The notes under the pieces were generated by a model. It had not been told where the DNA came from. It did no database searches and saw nothing but the letters and a program-made list of their open reading frames with translations. Below, one piece after another: positions 17,734 to 27,059 of a stretch of 64,000 nt of DNA (position 1 is the first letter of the stretch; the number at the start of each line of letters is the position of its first letter). Made by a program: the position numbers and the translations under genes. This stretch comes from Paraburkholderia ultramafica (lineage in GTDB: Bacteria; Pseudomonadota; Gammaproteobacteria; Burkholderiales; Burkholderiaceae): assembly GCF_902859915.1 (NCBI RefSeq), contig NZ_CADIKK010000038.1:1-64000 (forward strand), written 5' to 3'.

Positions 17734-18495
17734 CTATAGAGCATCGGCGCTGATCTGCCTCAATCGTACCGGGTTGTCTTCGACGTAGCGGGCCGTCATC
17801 GCAATCGATGCATGCCCCATCAACGTCGATACGGCCTTGATGTCTACTCCCTTCTCAATCAAGGTCGTCGCAAACGTGCGGCGACCCGAATGGCTTGATG
17901 CGCCCTGCATACGAGCCTTTGAATACATGCGATGGAACAACTGCTGTAGCGTGTTTGGCGTAAACGTCCCGCCTTTCTGTGAACGGAATAGCGGCGCATC
18001 ATAATTGAATGTGACGCCATCGGCATTACGACGCTCATCCAGATAGTCCCGAATCGCATCGGCGACCTTGGGATTCGTCAGGTAGGCGTGGCGTTGCTTC
18101 CGACCTTTCGTCATCGAACCGTCGAGGTTGATTTCGTCCAGTAGTTCGCCGTCGGTATTGAGGACGTGGCGGATTCGAAGCGCGGCCATCTCTTTCGCAC
18201 GCAGCCCGAGACCGAACGAGCAATATAGAAGCGCGATGTTTCGTTTCGCATGGGCTTCTTTCTTCGCAGCGTTGACGACGCGACGGAACTCCGATTCCGT
18301 CAGCACCTTCGCCTGACCTTCGCGCATCGACCACCCCAGAATGTTTATAAATTTCTTCGTTCGAATACTTTCTAAACATTCTATCCAGCCCTTAGGGCCT
18401 CGTACACCGGCAGGATGGTTCAGGCGTTCGGAATGTTTACTATTTGTAATTAGTAAATATTCCGCCTGATCGGGCAGGGATGGTCTCGGGCTCAC
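17734..18495 (-). CDS. Tyrosine recombinase / integrase
   Basis: A 253-residue site-specific recombinase. The catalytic residues are visible: the first Arg in SFGLGLRAKEM, a Lys in the beta-hairpin (MTKGRKQRHAYL), H-S-G-R-R in GASSHSGRRTF, the second His in LMGHASIAMT and the nucleophile Tyr in ARYVED. The N-terminal arm-binding domain is short. It faces the region carrying the membrane-protein/adaptor pair and the nuclease-NTPase, and a second recombinase lies at 24519. It may therefore have brought in, or once moved, the 18.5-27 kb island. Confidence 0.88.
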   Translation of the reverse strand: MSPRPSLPDQAEYLLITNSKHSERLNHPAGVRGPKGWIECLESIRTKKFINILGWSMREGQAKVLTESEFRRVVNAAKKEAHAKRNIALLYCSFGLGLRAKEMAALRIRHVLNTDGELLDEINLDGSMTKGRKQRHAYLTNPKVADAIRDYLDERRNADGVTFNYDAPLFRSQKGGTFTPNTLQQLFHRMYSKARMQGASSHSGRRTFATTLIEKGVDIKAVSTLMGHASIAMTARYVEDNPVRLRQISADAL

Positions 18496-18784
18496 CAGAT
18501 ATGAATCCGTGAGCTGGACCTCCCGACCGTCCCTGACGGCGATCTAGGCGGCTGAGTTTCTACCTGCGAGGCGAGCCATACCAGATGTGGCGTCTGGCTC
18601 GTCTCGCGGTGTCAACTCGCGACCTCAAATACTCACCACACCTCGAAATGTGTTTGCACCGCCCCGCGTTGCAGGCTGGATTCCATCATACCGATGCAGG
18701 CAGCAGCCTCGCCTTTGGTGAGGTGAATGCTTGTCCAGACCGTCCCTGCTGCGATGCTTCTATACGACGAGTTGTAGGCCGCGA

Positions 18785-18880
18785 TCGATCGCATCCGGCA
18801 GTAGTCGGCCATGAGCCGCCATTCGCCCACACCGTCGCTCGGACATTCAGGCGTCGGTTCTACCTAGGAAGCGGCCATTC
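18785..18880 (+). repeat. Dispersed intergenic repeat, copy 1
   Basis: Shares long words (TCGGCCATGAG, GCTCGGACATTCAGGCGT, GCGGC-ATTC) in the same order and spacing with 21405-21500. The copies flank the membrane-protein/adaptor pair on both sides. Confidence 0.7.
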
Positions 18881-18964
18881 AATTCGCGACGTTGAACATT
18901 GCTTCATCTTAAGGTTTGTTCGACGCCTGCCCATGTCCGTGGGCTCGGGGCGCGCGACGGCGCG

Positions 18965-19222
18965 TGCGGGCAGGCGTTAAATAAACCTGAAGGGAGGAAA
19001 CCGCGGAGTGCCCCGAGGCGGTTGAAATGTCTAAGGCTATGGCGATTGATGGGCCGGGATGGCCAGCGGCGTTGCAGGAAGCGCGGCCGGGCGGGATGCC
19101 GGATGGGCGCTGACGCTGTGCCGAAGCGGTGCAGTCGCGCCATCGTGATGGCGAGGCGGACGTGCGAGGGCCCGTGCGAAGCGACAGGCGCAGAGGTCCG
19201 CGCGTGGGCCGCGTCGCTTTTT
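18965..19222 (+). repeat. ~250-bp inverted dispersed repeat, arm A
   Basis: Reads in the same order as the reverse complement of 27560-27822. Shared words include GGAGGAAACCGCGGAGTG, CTATGGCGATTGAT, GGCCGGGATGG, GAAGCGGTGC, GCGGACGTGCGAGGG and CGTGGGCCGCGT. By eye about three quarters of positions match. The two arms bracket the accessory genes from 19.5 to 27.3 kb. Confidence 0.75.
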
Positions 19223-19538
19223 AAATCGTGTGCCCCCAATTCGTTTTTGTTTTGTCGCCTAGCGGCTCACCCCGCCAGCGCTGCAAGTACATTCGTGGGC
19301 GCCGCAGCCGGAAACTGTTGGCACAGAGGTGAGTCACGGGCTCAGTCTTCATTTTGACGTTGCACGCAGGGACATGGGACCTGCCGAGCAGCTATTGAAA
19401 AGTGAGGCCTTTTGTCTAGTATTGCACAATATCGGCGGAATTCCGGAGTCAGATGATTGCGTGCCCCGCAATCGTCGTTACTGAATTTATTGGAGCGGCT
19501 CAGGAATAGGATGTGCGTTAAAACGGCAGGGGATTGGC

Positions 19539-20939
19539 ATGTATTCTGTAACTCAAAACATCTGCGCCGCGCTTCATCTTGGGAGGTTGATTCCTCAAGA
19601 GGTCATCGATCGTCTTGAGGACCGGCATAGGGCAAATCTTCCAGAATTTGGTATAGACAAGGCGACTGTATTGCTCGAAGCGAAATGCGCACGCGTTAGG
19701 GATGAAATTTTTGACCTAATTTTACTGATCCCCGCATTTTGGATAGTTTTAACGATTCTAAATTTCGATTTCCACAATACCGATTCTTTTCTGCTTAGAG
19801 CCATTCTTACATTTTCGCCACCAATATTTTTAGCCGCATTAATCGAAACGATCAAAGTACTTGTTATAAACAACCATCTCCGACGCAAGGTTGCCCGCAG
19901 TATTACTCACGCCGAACAGCCAGAAGATGGCTCATCCGTACATAACGTTATTATATTCGGCGGATTTTCGCCATTTGCCGGATATGGAGTCGATCTTGAC
20001 GGGTGGTCGTTTGTCATTGATTCAGAAAAACCAAAAAATGATGATGATAGGACCCATCAATTCGAGCAAATCGAGCTTTTGAATTGCGTATCGGAAGTCA
20101 TTCGGAAAACCCTTATAAGCGCTACGATTACTGATAAGATTTTCGTGGACGGAAGACGAATTCGCAGTAATAGGATGTTACTGCCTGCAATTACAGCCTC
20201 TCCTAAGGTTTGGATCGACCCTGATGTCATTAGGGCGAAGATAGGTCAGCCTGATCAAGAAGCGCTCCACTATCGAGTGATTTCGATTCAACTTGCAGAC
20301 GAACAAATGCTACTGACGTATTTCCTAAGATCAACAATGCTAGGGTCGAACTTGTTCATTGAATCGAGATGCTTCCTCTTGCCGCCCATCAAACCCGAAT
20401 TTGCTGAACTGGTCAATTTACCGTGTTGGCACGGGCCACAGTACTATTGTCGTGTTTACGCCCAGAAACTCCTCGGTTCACTGCTTATTTTACTGGGGGG
20501 CTCGATTTTCTTGCTCGGTATAGTCAGAAGGTCACGAATTTGGTTATCCGAGCGAATCTTCGGCCACCCCGAAGACAAACGAAAGGTTCGGGATGAAAGT
20601 TATAATTATGGCAATCCAAAGAGCCTGCGCGAAAGCTGGGGGGCAGAAAATTGGAATGCGTACTTTCAAATGCTCGAAAAAGACATGGCCGCCAAAACAT
20701 GCCAGTACGTCATCGTAAATTCCATCGTCGATTTTCTGGACGCGAAGGGTATCGCAACCGACGACATAAAGGAGCGGAGAACGCAAATCTTCAATTCCGG
20801 CCTGATCATTTCCGGTGGAACGGTTACAGCGGAGCAGGTTGCGGTAGGGTCCGGCGCGTCGGTGAAAACGAAAATCACTGTGCCGCAGTCGGCTGAAAGT
20901 GACGGAGGGCAACATGGGCAACGAAGGCATCATAGTTAA
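19539..20939 (+). CDS. Three-TM membrane protein with C-terminal adaptor-like motif
   Basis: A 466-residue protein of markedly lower GC than its surroundings. Two hydrophobic hairpin segments lie near residues 57-76 and 85-110, and a third near 315-337. The region after TM2 has a beta-rich part starting FGGFSPFAGYGVDLDGWSF, a pattern I associate with uncharacterised membrane proteins of defence islands. The last ~40 residues carry SGLIISGGTVTAEQVAVGSG, which resembles the N-terminus of the protein encoded next (20914). The two genes overlap by 26 bp. It is possibly a membrane effector triggered by its partner, but this is inference. Family unnamed. Confidence 0.75.
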   Translation: MYSVTQNICAALHLGRLIPQEVIDRLEDRHRANLPEFGIDKATVLLEAKCARVRDEIFDLILLIPAFWIVLTILNFDFHNTDSFLLRAILTFSPPIFLAALIETIKVLVINNHLRRKVARSITHAEQPEDGSSVHNVIIFGGFSPFAGYGVDLDGWSFVIDSEKPKNDDDRTHQFEQIELLNCVSEVIRKTLISATITDKIFVDGRRIRSNRMLLPAITASPKVWIDPDVIRAKIGQPDQEALHYRVISIQLADEQMLLTYFLRSTMLGSNLFIESRCFLLPPIKPEFAELVNLPCWHGPQYYCRVYAQKLLGSLLILLGGSIFLLGIVRRSRIWLSERIFGHPEDKRKVRDESYNYGNPKSLRESWGAENWNAYFQMLEKDMAAKTCQYVIVNSIVDFLDAKGIATDDIKERRTQIFNSGLIISGGTVTAEQVAVGSGASVKTKITVPQSAESDGGQHGQRRHHS

Positions 20940-21270
20940 GGGTAGAGGGAAATTTACAACCGAACAGGCGATTAGCGGTCGGCACTCGAAGATTATCAAT
21001 AATTATGGGCAGTGCGACCGCGATCTGCTCATCGAGAAAATTGATAACCTTCTTCGGCAAATTCACAATGCGGACCTTTCAGAAAGTGAAAGGGGGATCG
21101 TGTTGGAAGCCGCTCGATCGATAAAGGCCGAAGCTCAATCTAACGCGCCTGACAAAACGCTGGTGGAAAAATCGCTAGCGCTTATCGAGAAATCGGCGCC
21201 GGCGTTTACCGCAATTGCCGCGGCGGGAAAAACAGTACGTGAACTAGTGAGCATGTGGGCAAACCAGTAG
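20914..21270 (+). CDS. Small helical partner/adaptor protein
   Basis: A 118-residue protein. The ATG at 20914 has a GGAGGG ribosome site inside the end of the upstream gene. Residues 3-22 (NEGIIVKGRGKFTTEQAISG, then IINNYG) echo the C-terminal tail of the membrane protein. Residues ~35-118 form a helical module (RDLLIEKIDNLLRQIHNADL; SESERGIVLEAARSIKAEA; a closing amphipathic helix). This type of helix bundle occurs in small proteins beside signalling or defence genes. It could bind the membrane protein through the shared motif. No enzymatic domain. Confidence 0.7.
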   Translation: MGNEGIIVKGRGKFTTEQAISGRHSKIINNYGQCDRDLLIEKIDNLLRQIHNADLSESERGIVLEAARSIKAEAQSNAPDKTLVEKSLALIEKSAPAFTAIAAAGKTVRELVSMWANQ

Positions 21271-21404
21271 GCGCCCGGCAGCCAATGGAAGCCGCAGTCG
21301 ACCTTGCGCGAGCGCCCGGCCGTTGGACTTCGAAAGCGGTCGTTGACATACCAACGATTCGAACGACGGCAACGGGTCGGGTCCGGCCGACCGGCGTCGG
21401 GCAG

Positions 21405-21500
21405 AGGTCGGCCATGAGGGGGCATTCGGACGCCCGATCGCTCGGACATTCAGGCGTCCGTTCCCCCCAAAGAGCGGCTATTCCATTCACGAGTTGAACG
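21405..21500 (+). repeat. Dispersed intergenic repeat, copy 2
   Basis: Second copy of the sequence at 18785-18880, in the same orientation. It contains TCGGCCATGAGG, GCTCGGACATTCAGGCGTCCG and a closing GAGTTGAACG. It lies between the adaptor gene and the convergent nuclease-NTPase gene. Confidence 0.7.
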
Positions 21501-21677
21501 TCACGTCGGCTCTTGGGGCCATTCGCATGGTCCCCCTCAAGCGAACATCAAGAATCAGCCGATCAGTCGCCACTTTCGATGCCTCGGCGTTCCGAACAGA
21601 GTCGTACATGGGCGGATTGTTGTGCCGGTGCTTACGAGTGGTACTGTCTGTGTACCGCGCAAATCCCGCGTGACACT
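21501..21677. other. Intergenic, more repeat-like sequence
   Basis: No gene supported. The stretch around 21560-21640 looks like further decayed copies of the intergenic repeat. Confidence 0.3.
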
Positions 21678-24200
21678 TTATACTCGGCTCAAGTCCTCCT
21701 CTTCATCGGCACCAGTTCGTTGAGCCGCTACATCCCGGCGTTGGCCACTTTTTCCATAGTTACGACGCGCCGATGCAAGCACCCTTGACAACTCTCGGCG
21801 AAAATCGGATCGCCTTTCCGCCAGTACATCCGTACACCATTGCGAGGGGAGTCCTCGCTTTTGACTTTCAACGATAAGCGGAGAAATACATGTTTGCATG
21901 TAGTCGTAAAATATCTGCACTCGCCGCACCCGAAGCTTAATCTTCTCGACTGTATTTCGTTCTGCTTCAATGCTGTAACTCACAGCCCGGAGTTCCTGCC
22001 ACATATGCGAATCTGCGATATAAGTATCGAATAGCGTATTTTCGAGAAAGGTAAAATTTGCCGTCAATTCACGAACGACGTACCCGCCGAGTCTAGAGGG
22101 TACGAAACTCGATCCGATACTTGCTTCGCCGTGATTTGCCGTGAACAAAAATCTGTGTTTCGACAAATCCATCAATATGCGCGATGTGAAACTGTCTCCA
22201 AACCCGATCTTTTTCAAATTTTCATTGATGACTGACCCGTCCACAAAGCGAAAGCTATTTTCCGACGCATATGCCACTACCGCTGACAATACATAGAGAC
22301 GTAATAACTGAGCTTGTGTGACAGAGATCCTGGAATCGAACGGATTTCCAATTGGTGAATAATCTTCGCTGTACACAGTTCTAGTGCCGAGGATGATAGC
22401 TCTGAACGCCTCGTGTCTTGGCAAAACATACTTTCCAGTTTGGCGATGATATTCGATCGCTCGACCCGGATTGGTGTATCCACGCTCCAGAAATTCGCGG
22501 GTCATTCGAAGAGCCAATCGAACGTCCTCCGTTGCTAACACCTCAATGCGAGTCCCAATTTCGGTACCCAAAACCGATCCCTGAAGCAAGTCCACAATTT
22601 GGGATGCATTCTCTACCCGTACTCTCGCGCCATTCTCTGCGGTGAACTCACCTTTCTTTCCTTCCGCCATATATCGTACGAGTCCAAAACGCTTTGAGAG
22701 GACCGACGCAATGCGAGGTGGATCTATCTGAACGGCTTCAAAGTCAAATGCATCAATCGCGGGAGAATTGCGGTGTTTCGCGAACGTAGACTGACGGAGA
22801 CATAACACTAAGTTGAGTGAAAGTTTACGCGCGATTGTTAGGGCCTCAGTAAAAAGCGCGGACTGTGTGGTTTCGTCTTCAATCTGGTCTACGTTGTCGA
22901 TCGCGAGAAAGAATGTGTTCGTTGACGTCGCGTGGCGTAATATCCTGTCCACGTAGGGGTGCACCTCTTGATAATCCTTGAAGATTAGATCGGCAATTCG
23001 TTCTTCCACCTTATCCTGCGCACCCTTAAGTGCAAAGAGTGGCCCTGATTTGAGTGCCGAGATCTCGTCCCAGTAAGCACGCGATATGCATTGCTCATAG
23101 CTGGAAAGGAAAGCGTCTTGGTTTATGTAGTCTCGCAGCGAGCGATAGATAAATTCGCTGGCCGAGGTGCCAGCAGAATTAACCAGAAAATCCAAATGCA
23201 GCCAGTGCGGGCGTGTTTTATTTTCCGTATTCTCAAATACCTCTTTTAGCCTAACTTTTCGCATGTAATGCAAAAAAGTGGTTTTCCCGGCTCCGACTGT
23301 TCCAAGAAGAAGTATGGCAAGAGGTTTTCTATTAACCGCCGACGCTTGCACTCGGGCGTAAAACGCACCTGCGTCCCTATCCTTCATTGGCCGCAAAAGT
23401 CCACCTCCAACCACAGATTCACGTCGAGAAACGTTCATTCGTATCTTGTGGTCGAACTTTATAGACTCCGGTGCCGCCACATAACATTTTTCAAACGATT
23501 CGTCATTCAAATCAACAATTGAATCGGAAAACGCGGTCATTACTTCGTCTTCGATGATGTGGAAAACAGGATTTGTCAATCGCTGCGCGGCATTGGCGGA
23601 AAAGTAGCTGCCCAACTTTCTGTTTTCAACTTGGTTCTCTGACCTCCCAAGCAAAGCATTTTCTAGACTTCCGGAAATCACCGAATCTCGACTGAGCAGA
23701 TCGTGAAATTCCTGATAGGCCTCATTTAACGCGTCTTCGAGCGACCAAAAAATTAAAGCGGTAGACTCGTTAAATCGGACTTGATCATGGCGTTGAGCAG
23801 GGAAAATTGCCCACGTGGATCCGTTCGTTGCAACGGCAAAATCGATAGAGAATTTTCGAGCGTAGTCTCTAGCTTGAATAATTGCTTCACCGAGTTCACT
23901 TTGTAAAAAGCTATTGGATAATTTAACTCGCCGATTGCCGCCGTTGCTGGAGAAAGCTGCACCAGCCTTTTTTGCTTCGACCACAATCGCGGTGTTGGCG
24001 GTCTTGAGGATATAGTCGGCATAGGTCGTCCCACCGTCTTCCGTGACATGTTCCTCCGGCAGAATGTCTTCGTCGAGCCAGCCGAGGACATTTCGAAGGA
24101 CGTTATCGATAACCTTAAGGCGAGTAGCAGCTTCGTTGGCATTGGACAAGGTGAGTGTCCGATATGCTTGGAGAATTGAACGCGTGGTGTTATTTGCCAT
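21678..24200 (-). CDS. Large nuclease-NTPase: HsdR_N-like domain plus P-loop ATPase
   Basis: About 840 residues from the ATG at 24200; the frame is open to 24296 and the ribosome site is weak, so the start is uncertain. Residues ~45-130 look like the N-terminal nuclease fold of type I restriction R subunits. The PD-(D/E)xK pattern is there: D62 in TTYADYIL and E75-A-K77 in AIVVEAKK, followed by QARDYARK. A P-loop NTPase domain follows, with Walker A GTVGAGKTT (~300-308), Walker B FFLAIDNVDQ (~433) and a helical C-terminal half. The architecture, low GC and island setting suggest a single-gene anti-phage factor in which nucleotide hydrolysis controls a nuclease. No known system name fits with confidence. 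Confidence 0.75.
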   Translation of the reverse strand: MANNTTRSILQAYRTLTLSNANEAATRLKVIDNVLRNVLGWLDEDILPEEHVTEDGGTTYADYILKTANTAIVVEAKKAGAAFSSNGGNRRVKLSNSFLQSELGEAIIQARDYARKFSIDFAVATNGSTWAIFPAQRHDQVRFNESTALIFWSLEDALNEAYQEFHDLLSRDSVISGSLENALLGRSENQVENRKLGSYFSANAAQRLTNPVFHIIEDEVMTAFSDSIVDLNDESFEKCYVAAPESIKFDHKIRMNVSRRESVVGGGLLRPMKDRDAGAFYARVQASAVNRKPLAILLLGTVGAGKTTFLHYMRKVRLKEVFENTENKTRPHWLHLDFLVNSAGTSASEFIYRSLRDYINQDAFLSSYEQCISRAYWDEISALKSGPLFALKGAQDKVEERIADLIFKDYQEVHPYVDRILRHATSTNTFFLAIDNVDQIEDETTQSALFTEALTIARKLSLNLVLCLRQSTFAKHRNSPAIDAFDFEAVQIDPPRIASVLSKRFGLVRYMAEGKKGEFTAENGARVRVENASQIVDLLQGSVLGTEIGTRIEVLATEDVRLALRMTREFLERGYTNPGRAIEYHRQTGKYVLPRHEAFRAIILGTRTVYSEDYSPIGNPFDSRISVTQAQLLRLYVLSAVVAYASENSFRFVDGSVINENLKKIGFGDSFTSRILMDLSKHRFLFTANHGEASIGSSFVPSRLGGYVVRELTANFTFLENTLFDTYIADSHMWQELRAVSYSIEAERNTVEKIKLRVRRVQIFYDYMQTCISPLIVESQKRGLPSQWCTDVLAERRSDFRRELSRVLASARRNYGKSGQRRDVAAQRTGADEEEDLSRV

Positions 24201-24518
24201 GGTTTTCACGTCGTAGATAGAACGGGCTACTGGTAAATATTCTAAAGTGAGAGCCATAGTATCCGAAGTTCGCTGCGTCTTTGTACCGAGTACCACCGAA
24301 CGTGCGGTATCGTCGGGCGGTACGTCACCGCTTCCCTTTGGCTACGGCGTAAGCCTTGATAGCCGGGAAAGCGGCACGCATCACGACCTCGTGGATGGCG
24401 GGTAGACATAAGAAGCCGACGTTGGCGTGATGCGGGGCCCAATGGCGGTTGTGGGTCGGGAATCGCCCGCTGACGGTCAGCGCAGACTGGTTCTCCCTTC
24501 ACGTGAAAGGAGATAGTC
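24201..24518. other. Intergenic between divergent genes
   Basis: Contains the promoter side of the nuclease-NTPase (-) and of the recombinase (+). GC rises sharply at about 24300, marking one boundary of the low-GC insert. The 24310-24430 part looks like a decayed transposon or gene remnant that I could not identify. Confidence 0.4.
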
Positions 24519-25145
24519 ATGAAGGTGACTAACGATGGAAGCGCCGCCAAGATACCTTGGAACAAGGGCAAGCTCATGGGCCAGAAGCCTCCGCTGAGAC
24601 TCAAGGAAATCTGGGCCATTCGCATCCGCCTCCAGCTTTCGGCGCGAGTCCGTGACCTCGCGATCTTCAATCTGGCAATTGACAGCAAATTGCGCGCATG
24701 CGACCTGACGAAACTGCGGGTTAGCGACGTTTGCCATGGGTACCACGTCGCCAGCCGGGCGACGATCATGCAGCAGAAAACTCAACGGCCGGTTCAGTTT
24801 GAGATTACAGAGCAGACCCGCGACAGTGTCGAGAACTGGATCAAGGCGGCAACGCTGACGCCGGCCGACTTCCTGTTCCCAAGCCGACTCCACGAATCAC
24901 CGCATATCTCGACGCGTCAGTATTCGCGCGTGGTGCATCGGTGGGTTGCATCAATCGGGTTGGACGACACCGCGTACGGCACCCACACGATGCGCCGGAC
25001 GAAAGCGTCACTGATTTATCGTCGCACCAAGAACCTTCGTGCCGTTCAGCTGCTTCTTGGGCACACCAAACTTGAAAGCACAGTGCGGTACCTTGGCATC
25101 GAAGTCGACGATGCGCTTGAGATGGCGGAACAAACCGAAGTCTAG
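24519..25145 (+). CDS. FimB/FimE-sized tyrosine recombinase
   Basis: A 208-residue tyrosine recombinase without an N-terminal arm domain, the size of FimB-type inversion recombinases. The catalytic pattern is visible: an Arg-like position in DSKLRACDLTKLRVSDV, TYGTHTMRRTKASLI, LLLGHTKLESTVRYLGI with the nucleophile Tyr. A GAAAGGAGA ribosome site precedes it. It may act on nearby inverted repeats such as 18965/27822 and so could invert or excise the accessory segment (inference). Confidence 0.87.
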   Translation: MKVTNDGSAAKIPWNKGKLMGQKPPLRLKEIWAIRIRLQLSARVRDLAIFNLAIDSKLRACDLTKLRVSDVCHGYHVASRATIMQQKTQRPVQFEITEQTRDSVENWIKAATLTPADFLFPSRLHESPHISTRQYSRVVHRWVASIGLDDTAYGTHTMRRTKASLIYRRTKNLRAVQLLLGHTKLESTVRYLGIEVDDALEMAEQTEV

Positions 25146-25317
25146 ACGGAGCCGCCTCGGGACAGCGATCCGGCATCGGTCGCTGTCCGGCCACTTACAG
25201 ACATTGGCCGGTACTTTCGGGCCGACATTCGAACGTCCGCATTGCCACTGCTTTGGGCCACCAAGCTTTAGATACTGGCCTGATTGACACGCTTCATCAG
25301 TTCCTCAGCGCTCTCCA
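25146..25317. other. Intergenic with decayed repeat words
   Basis: Between convergent genes. The part 25185-25250 (GGCCGGTACTTTCGGGCCGACATTCGAACGTCCG type words, shortened here) resembles the dispersed intergenic repeat class. Confidence 0.35.
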
Positions 25318-26079
25318 TCAGGGGCCAGTCGGCGGGGGAGATCCATCATCCGATCCAGCATCGCGAGGTCCGGAAGCTCCCTGACTAATGTTTAGGTTTC
25401 CCGATGCTGATCCCGCAGGGCTGCTGACACCACCTGAAGCGGAAACTGACGCGCCTCTTGAAACTGCATATGCGACGACCGCGATGACCCCAATAAGCGC
25501 TCCGGCAGCTATCGCCCAGCCTATCCAACCTTCGGAAAGACCTATTACGGCAATTTCGCTGATGTCGTGGCCTTCTCCGGTGGGAGTGAGTAGCAATGAA
25601 TCGGGGTTTCTGCCATCGACAGAACGGATGGGTAGCGGGTAGATATGAAATTCAATGTCTGGCAGCGTCGACTCCGCCTCTGATTCATTCTGCCTTCGAA
25701 AGCGATGGAGTGTCACAGATGGGAATGCGGGGCCACCTGCCAGCTCGACACCTTCCGCCAATAGATTGAGCTGATCGATCAGAGGACCGGAAAGTGTGAA
25801 CAACTGCATGTTGCTCGGCTGGCCGCGAGATCGACTGATGCCGCGAAAAATGACTTCGTTGCGCAGCCTACCTTCAATCATCTGCAAACAGAATGTTGTG
25901 TCATTCTTTCTAAAATACACGGTGCAAAGGTGATGGCCTGGAGCGTGCGCTACAGGGTCAACCAGTTGGGCGTAACGAAAGCCCGACCGAACGGGTGGGG
26001 TCTGAGCAGGAGACTTTTCAGGTTGCGATGTAGGCCCTTGAGCATCGCTAGGGAAACGCCAGTCAAAGTTGTATGGCAT
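25318..26079 (-). CDS. Hypothetical protein with C-terminal membrane anchor
   Basis: A 253-residue protein. Residues 1-35 are proline/serine-rich. Residues ~35-185 form a beta-rich soluble domain (HLCTVYFRKNDTTFCLQMIE onward). One membrane segment follows (GWIGWAIAAGALIGVIAVVA), then a short Gly/Ser/Pro-rich tail. An AGGAGG ribosome site lies just before the start at 26079. It is probably tail-anchored in the inner membrane with the large domain in the cytoplasm. Unknown family; located inside the accessory island. Confidence 0.7.
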   Translation of the reverse strand: MPYNFDWRFPSDAQGPTSQPEKSPAQTPPVRSGFRYAQLVDPVAHAPGHHLCTVYFRKNDTTFCLQMIEGRLRNEVIFRGISRSRGQPSNMQLFTLSGPLIDQLNLLAEGVELAGGPAFPSVTLHRFRRQNESEAESTLPDIEFHIYPLPIRSVDGRNPDSLLLTPTGEGHDISEIAVIGLSEGWIGWAIAAGALIGVIAVVAYAVSRGASVSASGGVSSPAGSASGNLNISQGASGPRDAGSDDGSPPPTGP

Positions 26080-26383
26080 GAAGCCTCCTGCTTGTTGAAG
26101 GTAGCGCGATTGGACGCGTTCAGGCGCGTCCCGGATTCGCCGGGTGGCAATTTGGCGCTTCGCAGATCGTGATCACCAAGCTGCTCGGGGGTGAGTCCTT
26201 AGGCATCTGGGGTAGGAGGGGGCAACAGTTCAGTGGATCCGCTTTTCAGTTCGTTGCATCCCGACTTTTGGGGAAAGGCTTGTCAATCCTCCTGTGGCCG
26301 CGCATGACTCAAAAGGACGACGGTTTCATCGAACTCCCGCAACGAGATAGTCCCCAAAGAGCACTGATTCGAACAACTATGTT
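26080..26383. other. Intergenic, no supported gene
   Basis: About 300 bp between two minus-strand genes. Nothing was recognised beyond the promoter and ribosome site of the gene starting at 26079. Confidence 0.4.
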
Positions 26384-26716
26384 TCAATCCGCTGCTGAGC
26401 GACTTGGATAGGTCTTGCCATCGAAATGTAGCTGAACACCGGCGGGCAATTGGGCAGCAAAGTTCTCTATGCCGCCGGTAACGCTCGACAGTATAGCGTT
26501 CCGCAGCTCTTCGTCATTGAGCTGATTGGCGAGCTCGTACATCGAAAATAGGATAGAGACGTTTAGCAGTCGAGGGTCTAAGTCGGCGCTTGCGTGTCTT
26601 ATCAATTCGAATCCGTGTTCTCTCATGTCATAACATATTGGAGGGTTTGGCGGCTGGCCCTTAAGCGGAGGGGGCCCAGGAAAACAGATTCTATATCCAC
26701 GTACAGTGACAGGCAT
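26384..26716 (-). CDS. Hypothetical protein
   Basis: A 110-residue protein. The first ~30 residues include a proline-rich PGPPPLKGQPPNPP loop. The rest is helical (LLNVSILFSMYELANQLNDE). It has a clear AAAGGAG ribosome site. GC is lower than in the flanking DNA. No family recognised. It may form a unit with the membrane-anchored protein at 25318. Confidence 0.6.
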   Translation of the reverse strand: MPVTVRGYRICFPGPPPLKGQPPNPPICYDMREHGFELIRHASADLDPRLLNVSILFSMYELANQLNDEELRNAILSSVTGGIENFAAQLPAGVQLHFDGKTYPSRSAAD

Positions 26717-27059
26717 TTATTAACTCCTTTAGTCTGCGAGTGTTCGCTTACCAAATTACATTGACAGCGTGCGCATAAATAATAGAAGAGCATTAGACTG
26801 CGCGATTTTGTCGTGAAAGAGCTATAACTCACTGGCTGTCATGAGCTTCGATACTCATGCAGCGGCTTGGGCGCCTTCTCCGAGGTCATGGATTCATGGC
26901 AAGACGACGCGTTTGCTAACTACGTATTCGTCAACGAGCCGCAAACAACGCACTCAGAAAGAGCTAGCCCAACCGGCATCTCGGTAGCGCGTCTCTTCAC
27001 AATAGGACATCAATCACAAAAATGGTAGGGCGGTCTCTAAGGTCAAGTGCAACGTTTAG
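26717..27059. other. Intergenic, AT-rich upstream region
   Basis: No gene seen. It ends abruptly at the IS30 fragment, which marks an insertion or deletion boundary. Confidence 0.4.

Larger units (their letters stand above)
18496..19538. other. 1.0-kb intergenic region made of repeats
   Basis: No gene is supported here. The region contains a copy of a dispersed repeat (18785-18880) and one arm of a ~250-bp inverted repeat (18965-19222). The last ~150 bp turn AT-rich and probably hold the promoter for the membrane protein that starts at 19539. Confidence 0.55.
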
